Below, in pieces: positions 1 through 8,737 of a stretch of DNA of 64,000 bases. The stretch lies in assembly GCF_043195095.1 (NCBI RefSeq), contig NZ_JBAFWN010000004.1. One strand, given 5' to 3'. The notes below the pieces were generated by a model. That model was not told the DNA's origin, made no database searches, and saw only the letters and a program-made list of their open reading frames with translations. Each line of letters opens with the position of its first letter. The stretch's first letter is position 1. A program made the position numbers and the translations under genes. The DNA comes from NCEH01 sp043195095 (GTDB lineage Bacteria; Pseudomonadota; Alphaproteobacteria; Rhizobiales; Xanthobacteraceae).

Positions 1-683
1 TGCATCCGGCGCCCGGCCATTGGTCCGGCACGCTGGTGAACGGCCTGCTGCACCATTGTGGCGCCAGCCTCTCGGGCATCGGCGGGGTGCGCCGGCCCGG
101 CATCGTGCATCGGCTGGACAAGGACACCTCCGGCCTGCTGGTGGTGGCGAAGACCGACGCCGCCCACGCGGCGCTTTCCGCCCAGTTCGCCGACCACGGA
201 CGCACCGGCCCGCTGGATCGCGCCTATCTTGCCTTTGTCTGGGGCGTCCCCGCCCAGCGCGGCACGGTCAACGCTCCGATCGACCGCCATCCCTCCAGCC
301 GCCAGAAAATGGCGGTGCGCACGGGCGGACGCGAGGCGGTGACCCATTGGGACGTGCTGGAAACCTTCCTTGATACCGCAGGGTCTCCGGTGGCGAGCCT
401 GGTGGAATGCCAACTGGAGACCGGGCGCACCCACCAGATCCGCGTCCACATGGCCCATGTCGGTCACCCGCTGCTGGGCGACGAGGTCTATGGCCAGGGT
501 TTCCGCACGAAGGCGGCGCGGATTGCGCCGGACGCACGCGCCGCGCTGCTCGCCCTCGACCGGCAGGCGCTGCACGCCACACGGCTTGGATTCGCCCACC
601 CTGTCGGCGGGAAGACGCTGACCTTCGACAGCCCGCTTCCATCCGAATTGGCACTGCTTCTGGAGAAGCTCTCGGCGTCGTGA
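1..683 (+). CDS. RluA-family 23S rRNA pseudouridine synthase (5' truncated by window edge)
   Basis: The reading frame is open from base 3 and ends at the TGA at 681-683, so 226 residues of the C-terminal part are visible and the start (probably with an S4 domain) lies outside. The visible part begins HPAPGHWSGTL and carries the family catalytic motif HRLDKDTSG with its aspartate nucleophile, followed by GRTHQIRVH and GHPLLGDEVYG, all characteristic of RluA/RluC/RluD enzymes that isomerise uridine in 23S rRNA (or tRNA). The exact target cannot be told from this fragment. It runs toward rpoH, 118 bases downstream, the usual neighbour order (RluD-like then RpoH) in Hyphomicrobiales. Confidence 0.93.
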   Translation, partial: HPAPGHWSGTLVNGLLHHCGASLSGIGGVRRPGIVHRLDKDTSGLLVVAKTDAAHAALSAQFADHGRTGPLDRAYLAFVWGVPAQRGTVNAPIDRHPSSRQKMAVRTGGREAVTHWDVLETFLDTAGSPVASLVECQLETGRTHQIRVHMAHVGHPLLGDEVYGQGFRTKAARIAPDARAALLALDRQALHATRLGFAHPVGGKTLTFDSPLPSELALLLEKLSAS

Positions 684-801
684 CGGGATCGAAGCTAGCC
701 CTGGCGCGTTAGACCCTATATGGTTCGCGGTTGCGGTCGGCGAAAGCGGCCGCGCATGTGGTCGCTTGCGCTTGAGGGCCACGACATCAAGGAGGCCGCC
801 T

Positions 802-1701
802 ATGGCCCGGTCACAACACGTGCCCATTCCCTCGGCTGAGGGGGGGCTGACACGCTATCTCGAAGAAATCCGCCGGTTCCCCATGCTGGAGCCGCAGCAG
901 GAATACATGCTTGCCAAAAGCTGGCGCGAGCATGGAGATCGCGATGCCGCCCACAAGCTGGTGACCAGCCATCTGCGCCTCGTGGCGAAGATCGCCATGG
1001 GCTACCGGGGCTATGGCCTGCCCATATCCGAAGTGATTTCCGAAGGCAATGTCGGCCTCATGCAGGCGGTGAAGCGGTTCGAGCCCGAAAAGGGCTTCCG
1101 CCTCGCCACCTATGCCATGTGGTGGATCCGCGCCTCGATCCAGGAATATATCCTGCGCTCGTGGAGCCTCGTGAAGATGGGCACCACGGCCGCGCAGAAG
1201 AAGCTGTTCTTCAACCTGCGCAAGGCCAAGAGCCAGATTTCCGCCCTGGAAGAGGGCGATCTGCGTCCCGATCAGGTGAAGCACATCGCCACCAAGCTCG
1301 GCGTCACCGAGCAGGACGTGGTGGACATGAACCGCCGCCTCTCGGGCGATGCCTCCCTCAACGCACCGCTGCGCGAGGAAGGGGAGGGCGGAGGCGAATG
1401 GCAGGACTGGCTGGTGGACGACCACCTGGACCAGGAAAGCGTGTTCGCCGAGAGCGAGGAGATGGAGAACCGCCGCGGCGCTCTCGCCGGCGCGCTGAGC
1501 GTGCTCAATGAGCGCGAGCGGCGCATCTTCGAGGCCCGGCGTCTCTCCGAGGACCCGGTGACCCTGGAAGAACTCGCCGCCGAGTTCGGTGTGTCGCGCG
1601 AGCGTGTGCGGCAAATCGAGGTGCGGGCCTTTGAGAAGGTGCAGAAGGCGGTGGTGGATCGTGTCCGCGCGCTGGAAGAACCCGAGGTCGAGAATGCCTG
1701 A
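802..1701 (+). CDS. rpoH: RNA polymerase heat-shock sigma factor RpoH (sigma-32)
   Basis: A 299-aa sigma-70-family factor. Region 2 is seen as LPISEVISEGNVGLMQAVKR and AMWWIRASIQEYI. The RpoH box QKKLFFNLR, diagnostic of sigma-32 rather than RpoD or RpoS, is at residues 132-140. Region 4.2 has the helix-turn-helix ELAAEFGVSRERVRQIE near the C-terminus. The ATG at 802 is chosen because AAGGAGG lies just upstream; an in-frame upstream start at 766 lacks such a site and adds an unconserved leader. RpoH directs RNA polymerase to heat-shock promoters. Alphaproteobacteria often carry two RpoH paralogues, and the sequence does not show which one this is. A strong hairpin follows the stop. Confidence 0.96.
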   Translation: MARSQHVPIPSAEGGLTRYLEEIRRFPMLEPQQEYMLAKSWREHGDRDAAHKLVTSHLRLVAKIAMGYRGYGLPISEVISEGNVGLMQAVKRFEPEKGFRLATYAMWWIRASIQEYILRSWSLVKMGTTAAQKKLFFNLRKAKSQISALEEGDLRPDQVKHIATKLGVTEQDVVDMNRRLSGDASLNAPLREEGEGGGEWQDWLVDDHLDQESVFAESEEMENRRGALAGALSVLNERERRIFEARRLSEDPVTLEELAAEFGVSRERVRQIEVRAFEKVQKAVVDRVRALEEPEVENA

Positions 1702-1758
1702 GGCCGAGCACGCCTGAGGGCGTCCGGCAGCGGCACGCCGCGACTGAGATTTTATCGC

Positions 1759-1782
1759 GATGGCCGGGCTTGCCCGGCCATC
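1759..1782 (+). terminator. hairpin terminator after rpoH
   Basis: GATGGCCGGG, a CTTG loop and CCCGGCCATC form a perfect 10-bp stem 57 bases after the rpoH stop. Only a short T-rich tail (GTCGTTTC) follows, so it may be an imperfect intrinsic terminator. Confidence 0.6.
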
Positions 1783-1875
1783 GTCGTTTCGGCGTTGCGT
1801 CCGGGGCCCGAGTTGCCGCGCCACGTCCGCCATCCCTTAACCTGATCTCAACCCGTCGCAGCGCATCATGCCCCC

Positions 1876-3024
1876 ATGACGCGCGGCGTATTCAGGTATC
1901 TCGTAGCCCCGCTCGTCTGCGTGGGGCTCCTGTCGGGCTGTCGTTTCGATCTGTTCGACCGACGGGAGCCCTGGCGCGCCGAGGCAGAAGAGAAGTGCAT
2001 CGCCGAAAAGGGCGCGGTGGCATCTCCCTTCCTTGAGCCCATGTCGGAAATCGACGGCGCGGGCGCCTGCGGCATGGATCACCCGTTCCGCGTGTCCGGC
2101 CTCGAGGACGGCGCGGTCTCCGTGGAGCCCAAGGCGACGCTCGCCTGTCCCATGATCCGCGATCTCAATTTATGGCTTGCCGAAGTGGTGCAGCCCGCGG
2201 CGACGGCCTGGTTGGGCCAGCCGGTGGTGGGCATCCGGCAGATGTCGTCTTATTCCTGCCGCGGCATGAACGGCCAGGTGGGCGCCAAGATTTCCGAGCA
2301 TGCGTTCGGCAATGCGCTGGATGTCGGCGCCTTCGTGTTCGCCGATGGGCGCGAAATCACGGTCAAGAACGGCTGGAAGGGGCCGCAGGAGGCGCGCGGC
2401 TTCCTGCTCCAGGTGCAGGCGGGCGCGTGCGAGGTGTTCACCACCGTCCTGGCGCCCGGCTCGAACGTGTTCCATTACGACCATATCCATGTGGACCTGA
2501 TGCGGCGCAACAATCCGCGCCTGATCTGCAAGCCCGCGCCCCGGCCCATGGCACCGCCGCCGCTGATGGTTTCGGCGCCGCAACCCTCAGTGCAATTCGG
2601 CGGGCGCTCGGAAGGCCAGCCCCTGGGCGCGCCGGCGCCCCAATTCCCGCAGGGTGCGCGCGTCCCCGGCGAGCCGATGAGCATCGCGCCGCCCGGCCAG
2701 CCGCCGCTGCCGGAACGCGCGCCGCCGGGCTACAGCCAATCTCAGCCCGCCGGCTACGGGCGCGCACCGGCCTATGGCCAGCAGCCATATGGCGCGCCGC
2801 CGCCGGGCTATCCGCCGTCCGGCGATCCGGTGCAGCGCGTGCAGCCTCCGGGCGGGGTCTATCAGCCGAATTCGCTGCGGCCGCTCGGCCCCATGTCGTA
2901 CGGGCCGGCGGGGGCCGGCGATCCGCAGGTGACCGGGTCGATTGCGAACCGCAAATATTATTCCCCCACTTTGCCGCAGGCCTCCACCATCCCACTGCCC
3001 CAGGCACGCCCGGGCGAGGATTGA
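1876..3024 (+). CDS. extensin-family lipoprotein (LAS/VanY-like putative peptidoglycan carboxypeptidase)
   Basis: A 382-aa protein with a lipoprotein signal peptide (LSGC lipobox, Cys22), so it is probably anchored in the periplasm. Residues about 60-215 match the Extensin-like C-terminal family (Pfam Extensin-like_C). The Zn-site motifs of LAS-type carboxypeptidases are visible: SEHAFGNALDVGAF with His142 and Asp149, and HYDHIHVDL with His203-x-His205. The expected role is trimming peptidoglycan peptides; this is a family inference. From about residue 225 the chain is a long Pro/Gly/Tyr/Gln-rich, low-complexity tail, which would be disordered. It stands alone between rpoH and a convergent lactate permease. 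Confidence 0.85.
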   Translation: MTRGVFRYLVAPLVCVGLLSGCRFDLFDRREPWRAEAEEKCIAEKGAVASPFLEPMSEIDGAGACGMDHPFRVSGLEDGAVSVEPKATLACPMIRDLNLWLAEVVQPAATAWLGQPVVGIRQMSSYSCRGMNGQVGAKISEHAFGNALDVGAFVFADGREITVKNGWKGPQEARGFLLQVQAGACEVFTTVLAPGSNVFHYDHIHVDLMRRNNPRLICKPAPRPMAPPPLMVSAPQPSVQFGGRSEGQPLGAPAPQFPQGARVPGEPMSIAPPGQPPLPERAPPGYSQSQPAGYGRAPAYGQQPYGAPPPGYPPSGDPVQRVQPPGGVYQPNSLRPLGPMSYGPAGAGDPQVTGSIANRKYYSPTLPQASTIPLPQARPGED

Positions 3025-3050
3025 TCAGGACCCCGCACTGCGGGAACGAG

Positions 3051-3074
3051 GCACCCGGCGCGAACGCCGGGTGC
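3051..3074. terminator. bidirectional hairpin between convergent genes
   Basis: GCACCCGGCG-CGAA-CGCCGGGTGC is a perfect 10-bp stem with a tetraloop in the 57-bp gap between the extensin-like gene (+) and the lactate permease (-), so it can serve both. Confidence 0.6.
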
Positions 3075-3081
3075 CGGGTCG

Positions 3082-4743
3082 TCAGTGGATGACCATCGCG
3101 GTGAACGGCCACACATAGGCCTGCAGCATCACGAAGCAGCCGACGAGGCAGGCCAGCGCGATCGAGTGCCAGAACACAAACCGCAGGATCGTGCCTTCAT
3201 GACCGAACCAATTGGTGGCGGTTGAGGCCACCACGATGGATTGCGCGTCGATCATCTTGCCCATGACGCCGCCGGAGGAATTGGCGGCGCCCATCAGGAT
3301 GGGACTGAGGCCCAATTGCTCGGCGGTGATCTTCTGCAAGCCGCCGAACAGGACGTTGGAGGCGGTGTCCGATCCCGTCAGCGCGACGCCGAGCCAGCCG
3401 AGCAAGGTGCCGAAGAAGGGATAGAGGAAACCCGCATGGGCAAAGGCCAGGCCGAGCGTCGCGTCCAGGCCCGAATAGCGGGTCAGGGTGCCGATGGCGA
3501 GCATGGCGGCGATGGTGAGCAGAGACTTGCGCACCACCCAGATGGTCTCGGCATAGGCCATCACCATCCGCACCGGCGAGAACTTCATGAAGGCGGCGGC
3601 GATGAGCGCGGCGATGAGAATGCCGGTGCCAGTGTAGGAGAGATAGGTGAAGGCGAACACCGCGCCTTCCGCCACCGGCTTTGCCACCACCGGCGGGACC
3701 TTCTGGATCATGTTGTGCAGGCCGGTGACCGGCACGTTGATGGTGAAGATGGGATTGACCAGGGCTTTGAACCAGCCGGTGCCCCACAGCCCCACCACCA
3801 GCGAGAGGATGAACCACGGCACCCAGGACCAGATGACTTCGGCGCGGCTCGCCTTGGCGCGGGGCGGGGGCGGGGGCGGCATGGTATCGGCGCTCAAGTC
3901 GTGGGTGCGCAGCTTCGGCGACAGCCACAATTCCTTCGGCTGCCACACCTGCAGGAACGCGACGAGGCACCCCATGGAGATGATGGAGGCGCCGATATCG
4001 ACGATCCAGGGATTGATGAAATTGGAGATCAAATACTGCGGCACGGCGAACGAAACGCCCGTGACCAGGATCGCCGGCCAGATCTGCCACATCCCCTTGC
4101 GCCCGGCGAACACCCAGATGAGCCAGAACGGCACGATGAGGGAGAAGAACGGCAATTGCCGCCCCACCATGGCGCCCAGAAGATAGGGGTCAAGCCCGGT
4201 CACCGAGGCCAGTCCCTGGATTGGTGTTCCGAGTGCGCCATAGGCGACGGGCGCGGTATTGGCGATCAGCGAAAGGCCGGAGGCGGCAAGCGGCGAGAAG
4301 CCAAGGCCGATCAGCAGCGCGCCCGTCACCGCGACCGGGGTGCCGAAGCCGGACGCGCCCTCGAAGAAGGCGCCGAAGGCAAAGGCGATCAGCAGCAGTT
4401 GCAGGCGCCGGTCCTGCGTGATGCCGCCGATGGATTGCTGGAGAATTTCGAACCACCCTTTCTCCACCGTAAGGCGATAAAGGAAAATGACGTTCAGAAT
4501 AATCCAGCCGATCGGGAAAAATCCGGTGACAACCCCTAGTAGCGTTGCGCGGATGGCGAGATCCGCCGGCATGGTGAAGGCGAAAATGGAAATCGCGAGC
4601 GCCACAAGAAGGGCGAGAACTGCAGCAATGTGTGCAGATACTTTGCCGGAGGCAATCAATACCAGAAGTGTAACGACGGGGATCGCCGCCGCGAGAGTCG
4701 ACAGCACTGCACTGCCGAACGGGTCATAGACCTGATTCCACAT
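3082..4743 (-). CDS. lldP: L-lactate permease (LctP family)
   Basis: A 553-aa polytopic membrane protein starting MWNQVYDPFG, typical of the LctP lactate/glycolate:proton symporter family (TC 2.A.14). There are about 13 hydrophobic segments, the family signature FFEGASGFGTPVAVTGALLI, and the conserved SNVLFGGLQK and GAANSSGGVMGKMI stretches near the C-terminus. It would import lactate (possibly glycolate) across the inner membrane. A hydrophilic Pro/Lys loop (about residues 285-305) sits in the centre. No lactate dehydrogenase neighbours it, so the substrate is assigned only from the family. A cluster of TTAC/GTAA palindromes lies about 185 bp upstream. Confidence 0.93.
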   Translation of the reverse strand: MWNQVYDPFGSAVLSTLAAAIPVVTLLVLIASGKVSAHIAAVLALLVALAISIFAFTMPADLAIRATLLGVVTGFFPIGWIILNVIFLYRLTVEKGWFEILQQSIGGITQDRRLQLLLIAFAFGAFFEGASGFGTPVAVTGALLIGLGFSPLAASGLSLIANTAPVAYGALGTPIQGLASVTGLDPYLLGAMVGRQLPFFSLIVPFWLIWVFAGRKGMWQIWPAILVTGVSFAVPQYLISNFINPWIVDIGASIISMGCLVAFLQVWQPKELWLSPKLRTHDLSADTMPPPPPPRAKASRAEVIWSWVPWFILSLVVGLWGTGWFKALVNPIFTINVPVTGLHNMIQKVPPVVAKPVAEGAVFAFTYLSYTGTGILIAALIAAAFMKFSPVRMVMAYAETIWVVRKSLLTIAAMLAIGTLTRYSGLDATLGLAFAHAGFLYPFFGTLLGWLGVALTGSDTASNVLFGGLQKITAEQLGLSPILMGAANSSGGVMGKMIDAQSIVVASTATNWFGHEGTILRFVFWHSIALACLVGCFVMLQAYVWPFTAMVIH

Positions 4744-4928
4744 TACATCGCTCCCTAGAGCCGTTTTATTTTTGATTCAGGTGCTGGTCGTCCAGCCCAC
4801 GCTATTGCGAGGCGACATCTCGCGTCTGTCAATGGTAAAACTCTAGGGAACCAGCATTCGTCGGCTAAAGCTTAGACTTCGGTGCTGAATTGTCGGGACG
4901 ATTTGGAACGACATGATTCCAAAGTCTA

Positions 4929-4968
4929 TATTACGTAACGTAAATTACAGGGATGATGTTGTAATTAC
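4929..4968. promoter_or_regulatory. possible operator cluster upstream of lldP
   Basis: ATTACGTAACGTAAATTAC followed 12 bases later by GTAATTAC: three overlapping or adjacent GTAA/TTAC palindromes in an AT-rich island within GC-rich DNA, upstream of the minus-strand lactate permease. It looks like a dimeric repressor site, but no regulator is encoded nearby, so this is inference. Confidence 0.3.
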
Positions 4969-5075
4969 CTAGCGTCATGTACATTTGTCGAAAGAAGCGG
5001 CACCTGTGCCGTTCGCAGGTCGGCTGTGATGCGAACCGTCGCTTCAGAGCACCCGCGCGATACGGCGCGCTGCCC

Positions 5076-5119
5076 GACAAAAGCCGAAGCCGCCGGCGCG
5101 CGAGGCAAACGGCGGCTTC
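5076..5119 (-). terminator. intrinsic terminator of the gcv operon
   Basis: GAAGCCGCCG and CGGCGGCTTC (5086-5095 and 5110-5119) form a 10-bp stem. On the minus strand it is followed by GGCTTTTGTC, a short T-run, 53 bases beyond the gcvPB stop. Confidence 0.6.
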
Positions 5120-5171
5120 GGGCATTTTGAAGTGGCGCCGCGCCCCTGAGGGGCGTGCGGCCGCAGAGGGC

Positions 5172-6737
5172 CTATTCCGCCGCTTCGGCGATCGCCGCAG
5201 GTTTCACCCAGCGCAAAACCGGCGCACGGGCGGCGCGCGTCTCGTCGAGCCGGCGGCGCGGGGCATAATGCGGAGCACCGAGGAAGCGCTCCTTCTCGCC
5301 CGCCTTCGCCGCCATCGCGAGATCCCGCAGGGTGGCGATGAACAGATCCAGCGAGGCCTTGGATTCGCTCTCCGTCGGCTCGATCAGCATGGCGCCGTGC
5401 ACCACCAGCGGGAAATAGACCGTCATGGGGTGATAGCCCTCGTCGATCAGCGCCTTGGCGACGTCGAGCGTGGACAGGCCCGTGCCCTCCAGCCAAGCAT
5501 CGTCGAACAGGGCCTCGTGCATGGCCGGGCGCGTGGCGAAGGGCGCGCTCATCACGTCCTGGAGGCTGGCGCGGATGTAGTTGGCGGAAAGCACCGCATC
5601 CTCCGCGGCCTGCCGCATGCCGTCGGCGCCGTGGGACAGCATCCAGGAGAGCGCGCGCACGAACATGCCCATCTGGCCGTGGAACGCGCTCATGCGCCCG
5701 AGCGCCTGCTCGGCACCAGCCTCACCCTGCTGTTCCACGAGGCGCAGGCCGTCGCCGTCTACGACCAGCGCGGGGGCAGGAGCGAACGGCGCGAGCGCCT
5801 TCGAGAGCACCACCGGCCCCGCGCCCGGCCCGCCGCCGCCATGGGGGGTGGAGAAGGTCTTGTGAAGATTGATGTGCATGGCATCGACGCCGAGATCGCC
5901 GACCCGCACCTTGCCCAGGATGGCGTTGAAATTTGCGCCGTCGGCATAGAAATAGGCGCCCACCGCATGCACCGCCTCGGCGATCGCCACCACGTCCGGC
6001 TCGAACAGGCCGCAGGTGTTGGGATTGGTCAGCATGATGGCGGCGACGTCCCGCGAGAGCGCCTTCTTCACCTCTTCCACGTCCACCGTGCCGTCGGCGC
6101 GGGCGGGAATGGATTTCACCTGATAACCGAGCAGGGCAGCGGTGGCGGGATTGGTGCCATGGGCGCTTTCCGGCACCACCACGATGGTGGGCTTGCGGCC
6201 GTTGGCTTCATGGGCGGCCTTGATGGCCATCATGCCGCACAATTCGCCATGGGCGCCGGCCTTGGGGGTGAGCGCCACCGCATCCATGCCAGTGAGGGTG
6301 AGAAGATAGCGCGAAAGCTCGCCCATCAACCCGAGCGCGCCCTGGACCGTGGAAACCGGCTGCAGCGGGTGGATGTCGGCAAATCCGGCCAGGCGGGCCA
6401 TGCGCTCGTTGAGGCGCGGATTGTGCTTCATGGTGCAGGAGCCCAGCGGAAAGAGGCCGCTGTCGATCCCGTAATTCATGCGCGAGAGCCGCACATAATG
6501 GCGCATGGCCTCCGGCTCGCTGAGGCCGGGCAGGCCGAGCGGGGCCTTGCGCTCAAGCCCGCCGAGGCGTGGGGCGAAGGCGGCCGGCTCGTCCAGATCG
6601 ACGCCCGTCACCTCTTGCCGGCCGATCTCGAACAGCAGGCCCTCTTCCAAGTCCAGCGCCCGGTTGCCGGTGAAGGTGGCAGGGCCGATTTCGCTCGCCG
6701 ATTGGGGCGCCGTCGCGCCGCGTCCTTCGCGATTCAT
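5172..6737 (-). CDS. gcvPB: glycine dehydrogenase (decarboxylating) subunit 2, GcvPB
   Basis: A 521-aa C-terminal half of the P protein of the glycine cleavage system. It binds pyridoxal phosphate and, with subunit 1, decarboxylates glycine and passes the aminomethyl group to lipoyl-GcvH. The PLP lysine is Lys293 in HINLHKTFSTPHGGGGPG, and ESAHGTNPATA and YADGANFNAILG are also conserved. The protein is split from subunit 1 rather than fused in one chain of about 950 residues. Unlike the other gcv genes, which are nearly contiguous, it starts 205 bp after gcvPA, and that gap is filled by an inverted pair of palindromic repeats. Confidence 0.96.
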   Translation of the reverse strand: MNREGRGATAPQSASEIGPATFTGNRALDLEEGLLFEIGRQEVTGVDLDEPAAFAPRLGGLERKAPLGLPGLSEPEAMRHYVRLSRMNYGIDSGLFPLGSCTMKHNPRLNERMARLAGFADIHPLQPVSTVQGALGLMGELSRYLLTLTGMDAVALTPKAGAHGELCGMMAIKAAHEANGRKPTIVVVPESAHGTNPATAALLGYQVKSIPARADGTVDVEEVKKALSRDVAAIMLTNPNTCGLFEPDVVAIAEAVHAVGAYFYADGANFNAILGKVRVGDLGVDAMHINLHKTFSTPHGGGGPGAGPVVLSKALAPFAPAPALVVDGDGLRLVEQQGEAGAEQALGRMSAFHGQMGMFVRALSWMLSHGADGMRQAAEDAVLSANYIRASLQDVMSAPFATRPAMHEALFDDAWLEGTGLSTLDVAKALIDEGYHPMTVYFPLVVHGAMLIEPTESESKASLDLFIATLRDLAMAAKAGEKERFLGAPHYAPRRRLDETRAARAPVLRWVKPAAIAEAAE

Positions 6738-6794
6738 GAGCGGATCTCCTGGGAGAGGAAAGAGCGTGCGGCTTTCGGCAAGAAGACGGCCGTT

Positions 6795-6915
6795 CCCTCT
6801 CCCGCTTGCGGGGGAGGGCTAGGGAGGGGGAAAAGATCCGGCATCGAAATATTGAAGGGAGGCTTGGCTTCACGGGCCCCCTCCCCAACCCTCCCCCGCA
6901 AGCGGGAGAGGGGGA
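6795..6915. repeat. inverted pair of C/G-rich palindromic repeats between gcvPA and gcvPB
   Basis: The first copy reads CCCTCTCCCGCTTGCGGGG.. (from 6796) and the second is its reverse complement ending CCCGCAAGCGGGAGAGGG (to about 6913), with about 45 bases between them. Each copy is itself a hairpin, and the pair can form a larger one. The same family recurs at 23.7, 26.7, 26.9, 37.5-38.7, 44.9 and 45.2 kb. Confidence 0.85.
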
Positions 6916-6942
6916 GCAGGGCGCTGGCGGTAAGGGGCGCGT

Positions 6943-8286
6943 TCATGCCAGCACCTCCTTCAGCGCGGCCGCATAGGCGGCGCGGTCTTCGTCCGTGGAT
7001 GTCTCGGTGGCGGCCACCAGGATCAAATCGTCAAGGCCCGCATCCGGCGCCAGCCGGGAATAAGGCACGCCGCCGAGGATGCCCCTGGCCGCCAGTTTCT
7101 CGATCACCTCTGCCGCGTTACCCGCGACGCGGATTGTGAACTCGTTGAAGAAGCTCTCGTTGAGCACCGCGACGCCGTCGAGGGCGGCGAGCCGGTCGGC
7201 GAGGTCGCAGGCGGCGGCATGGTTGATGCGGGCGAGCCGCGTCAGCCCCGCTTCGCCGAGCAGCGAGAGATGGATGGTGAAGGCCAGCGCGCACAGGCCG
7301 GAATTGGTGCAGATGTTGGAGGTCGCCTTCTCGCGGCGAATGTGCTGCTCGCGGGTGGACAGTGTCAGCACGAAGCCGCGCCGGCCTTCCGCATCCACCG
7401 TCTCGCCGGCGAGGCGCCCCGGCATCTGGCGCACGAATTTCGCGCGGGTGGCGAACAAGCCCACATAGGGGCCGCCGAAGGTGAGCGGATTGCCGATGGA
7501 CTGGCCTTCCCCCACCACGATGTCCGCCCCTTGCGCACCGGGCGGCTCGACGAGGCCGAGCGAGACGGCTTCCGTGAACACGGCGATCAGAAGCGCCCCG
7601 GCCGCATGGGCCTTTTCCGCGATGGGCTTCAAATCCACCAGATTGCCGAACACGTCCGGGCTCTGCACCACCACGCAGGAGACGGTCTCGTCGATGGCCG
7701 CGAGAATGTCGTCCGGCCCCGTGGGCTGCGGCGCGAGGCGCAGCAGAGGCACTTCGGCATAATGGGAAACGGTGGCGATGGTCTGCGCATAATGGGGATG
7801 CAGATTGCCCGCCAGCACGGCCTTGCCGCGTTTGGTTACCCGGTGCGCCATCAGCACCGCTTCGGCGGCAGCGGTCGAGCCGTCGTACATGGAGGCGTTG
7901 GCGACCTCCATCCCCGTGAGTTCCGCCACCTGGGTCTGGAACTCGAACAGATATTGCAGGGTGCCCTGTGCGATCTCGGGCTGGTAGGGCGTATAGGAGG
8001 TGAGGAATTCCGAGCGCTGGATCAGATGGTCGACCGTCGCCGGCACATGGTGGCGATAGGCGCCGGCGCCGACGAAGAACGGCACGGAGCCCGCTGGCAC
8101 GTTGCGCGCGGCAAGGCGCGACAGGGCGCGCTCGACCTCCAGCTCACCCTTGCGGCGAGGCAGGTCGGGCAGTTCGGCGAGAAGCTTGTCGGCGGGGATG
8201 TCGGCGAACAGAGCGTCCACCGATGGCACGCCGATGCGTGCCATCATTTCGGTTCGGTCTTCGGGTGTCAGGGGGAGATAGCGCAT
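6943..8286 (-). CDS. gcvPA: glycine dehydrogenase (decarboxylating) subunit 1, GcvPA
   Basis: A 447-aa N-terminal half of the split P protein, starting MRYLPLTPEDRTEMMARIGV and containing YTPYQPEIAQGTLQYLFEFQ, typical of GcvPA. It forms the heterotetrameric P protein with GcvPB and helps bind glycine and the lipoyl arm; it lacks the PLP lysine, as expected. It follows gcvH by 71 bases on the minus strand and shares the operon led by the glycine riboswitch. Confidence 0.95.
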   Translation of the reverse strand: MRYLPLTPEDRTEMMARIGVPSVDALFADIPADKLLAELPDLPRRKGELEVERALSRLAARNVPAGSVPFFVGAGAYRHHVPATVDHLIQRSEFLTSYTPYQPEIAQGTLQYLFEFQTQVAELTGMEVANASMYDGSTAAAEAVLMAHRVTKRGKAVLAGNLHPHYAQTIATVSHYAEVPLLRLAPQPTGPDDILAAIDETVSCVVVQSPDVFGNLVDLKPIAEKAHAAGALLIAVFTEAVSLGLVEPPGAQGADIVVGEGQSIGNPLTFGGPYVGLFATRAKFVRQMPGRLAGETVDAEGRRGFVLTLSTREQHIRREKATSNICTNSGLCALAFTIHLSLLGEAGLTRLARINHAAACDLADRLAALDGVAVLNESFFNEFTIRVAGNAAEVIEKLAARGILGGVPYSRLAPDAGLDDLILVAATETSTDEDRAAYAAALKEVLA

Positions 8287-8357
8287 GATGCGTTTGCCTC
8301 GCCGACGTGCACGGCCGCGTCAGCCCGCGGCACCGTGCATGTGCGGCCGTTGGGGTG

Positions 8358-8735
8358 TCAGGCGTGCGTCTCGACGAAGGCGGCATAGGCCGCGGCATCC
8401 ATCAATTCGTCCAATTCGGCGGGGTTTGAAAGTTTGAGCTTCACGAACCAGCCGGCGCCTTCCGGATCCGCATTGACGGTATCGGGGGCGGCTTCCAGCG
8501 CCTCGTTGACGGCAATCACCTCGCCGGAAACCGGGGCATAGACTTCGCTCGCGGCCTTCACGCTCTCGACGACCGCGGCTTCCTGGGACTGCTTCACGAC
8601 CTTGCCAATGGCCGGAAGCTCCACGAACACAACGTCGCCGAGCTGGCTCTGGGCATAATCGGAGATGCCGATCACCGCCACGTCACCGTCGAGCCGGACA
8701 TATTCATGGTCCTTGGTGTAGCGCACGTCACTCAT
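8358..8735 (-). CDS. gcvH: glycine cleavage system H protein
   Basis: A 125-aa lipoyl carrier, full length for the family. The lipoylated lysine is Lys60 in VESVKAASEVYAP. It shuttles the aminomethyl intermediate between the P, T and L proteins. It starts 2 bases after the gcvT stop, so the two are translationally linked. Confidence 0.97.
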   Translation of the reverse strand: MSDVRYTKDHEYVRLDGDVAVIGISDYAQSQLGDVVFVELPAIGKVVKQSQEAAVVESVKAASEVYAPVSGEVIAVNEALEAAPDTVNADPEGAGWFVKLKLSNPAELDELMDAAAYAAFVETHA

Positions 8736-8737
8736 GG

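Larger units (their letters stand above)
4744..5171. other. intergenic region between lldP and gcvPB, no gene
   Basis: This 428-bp gap holds an AT-richer stretch near 4910-4970 with palindromic half-sites and, near 5076-5119, the terminator of the gcv operon. No open frame with coding character was seen. Confidence 0.6.

Noticed and set aside
4977..7139. A plus-strand open frame of about 720 codons opposite gcvPB
   Set aside because: Antisense shadow of a well-supported gene, and its translation has no domain character.
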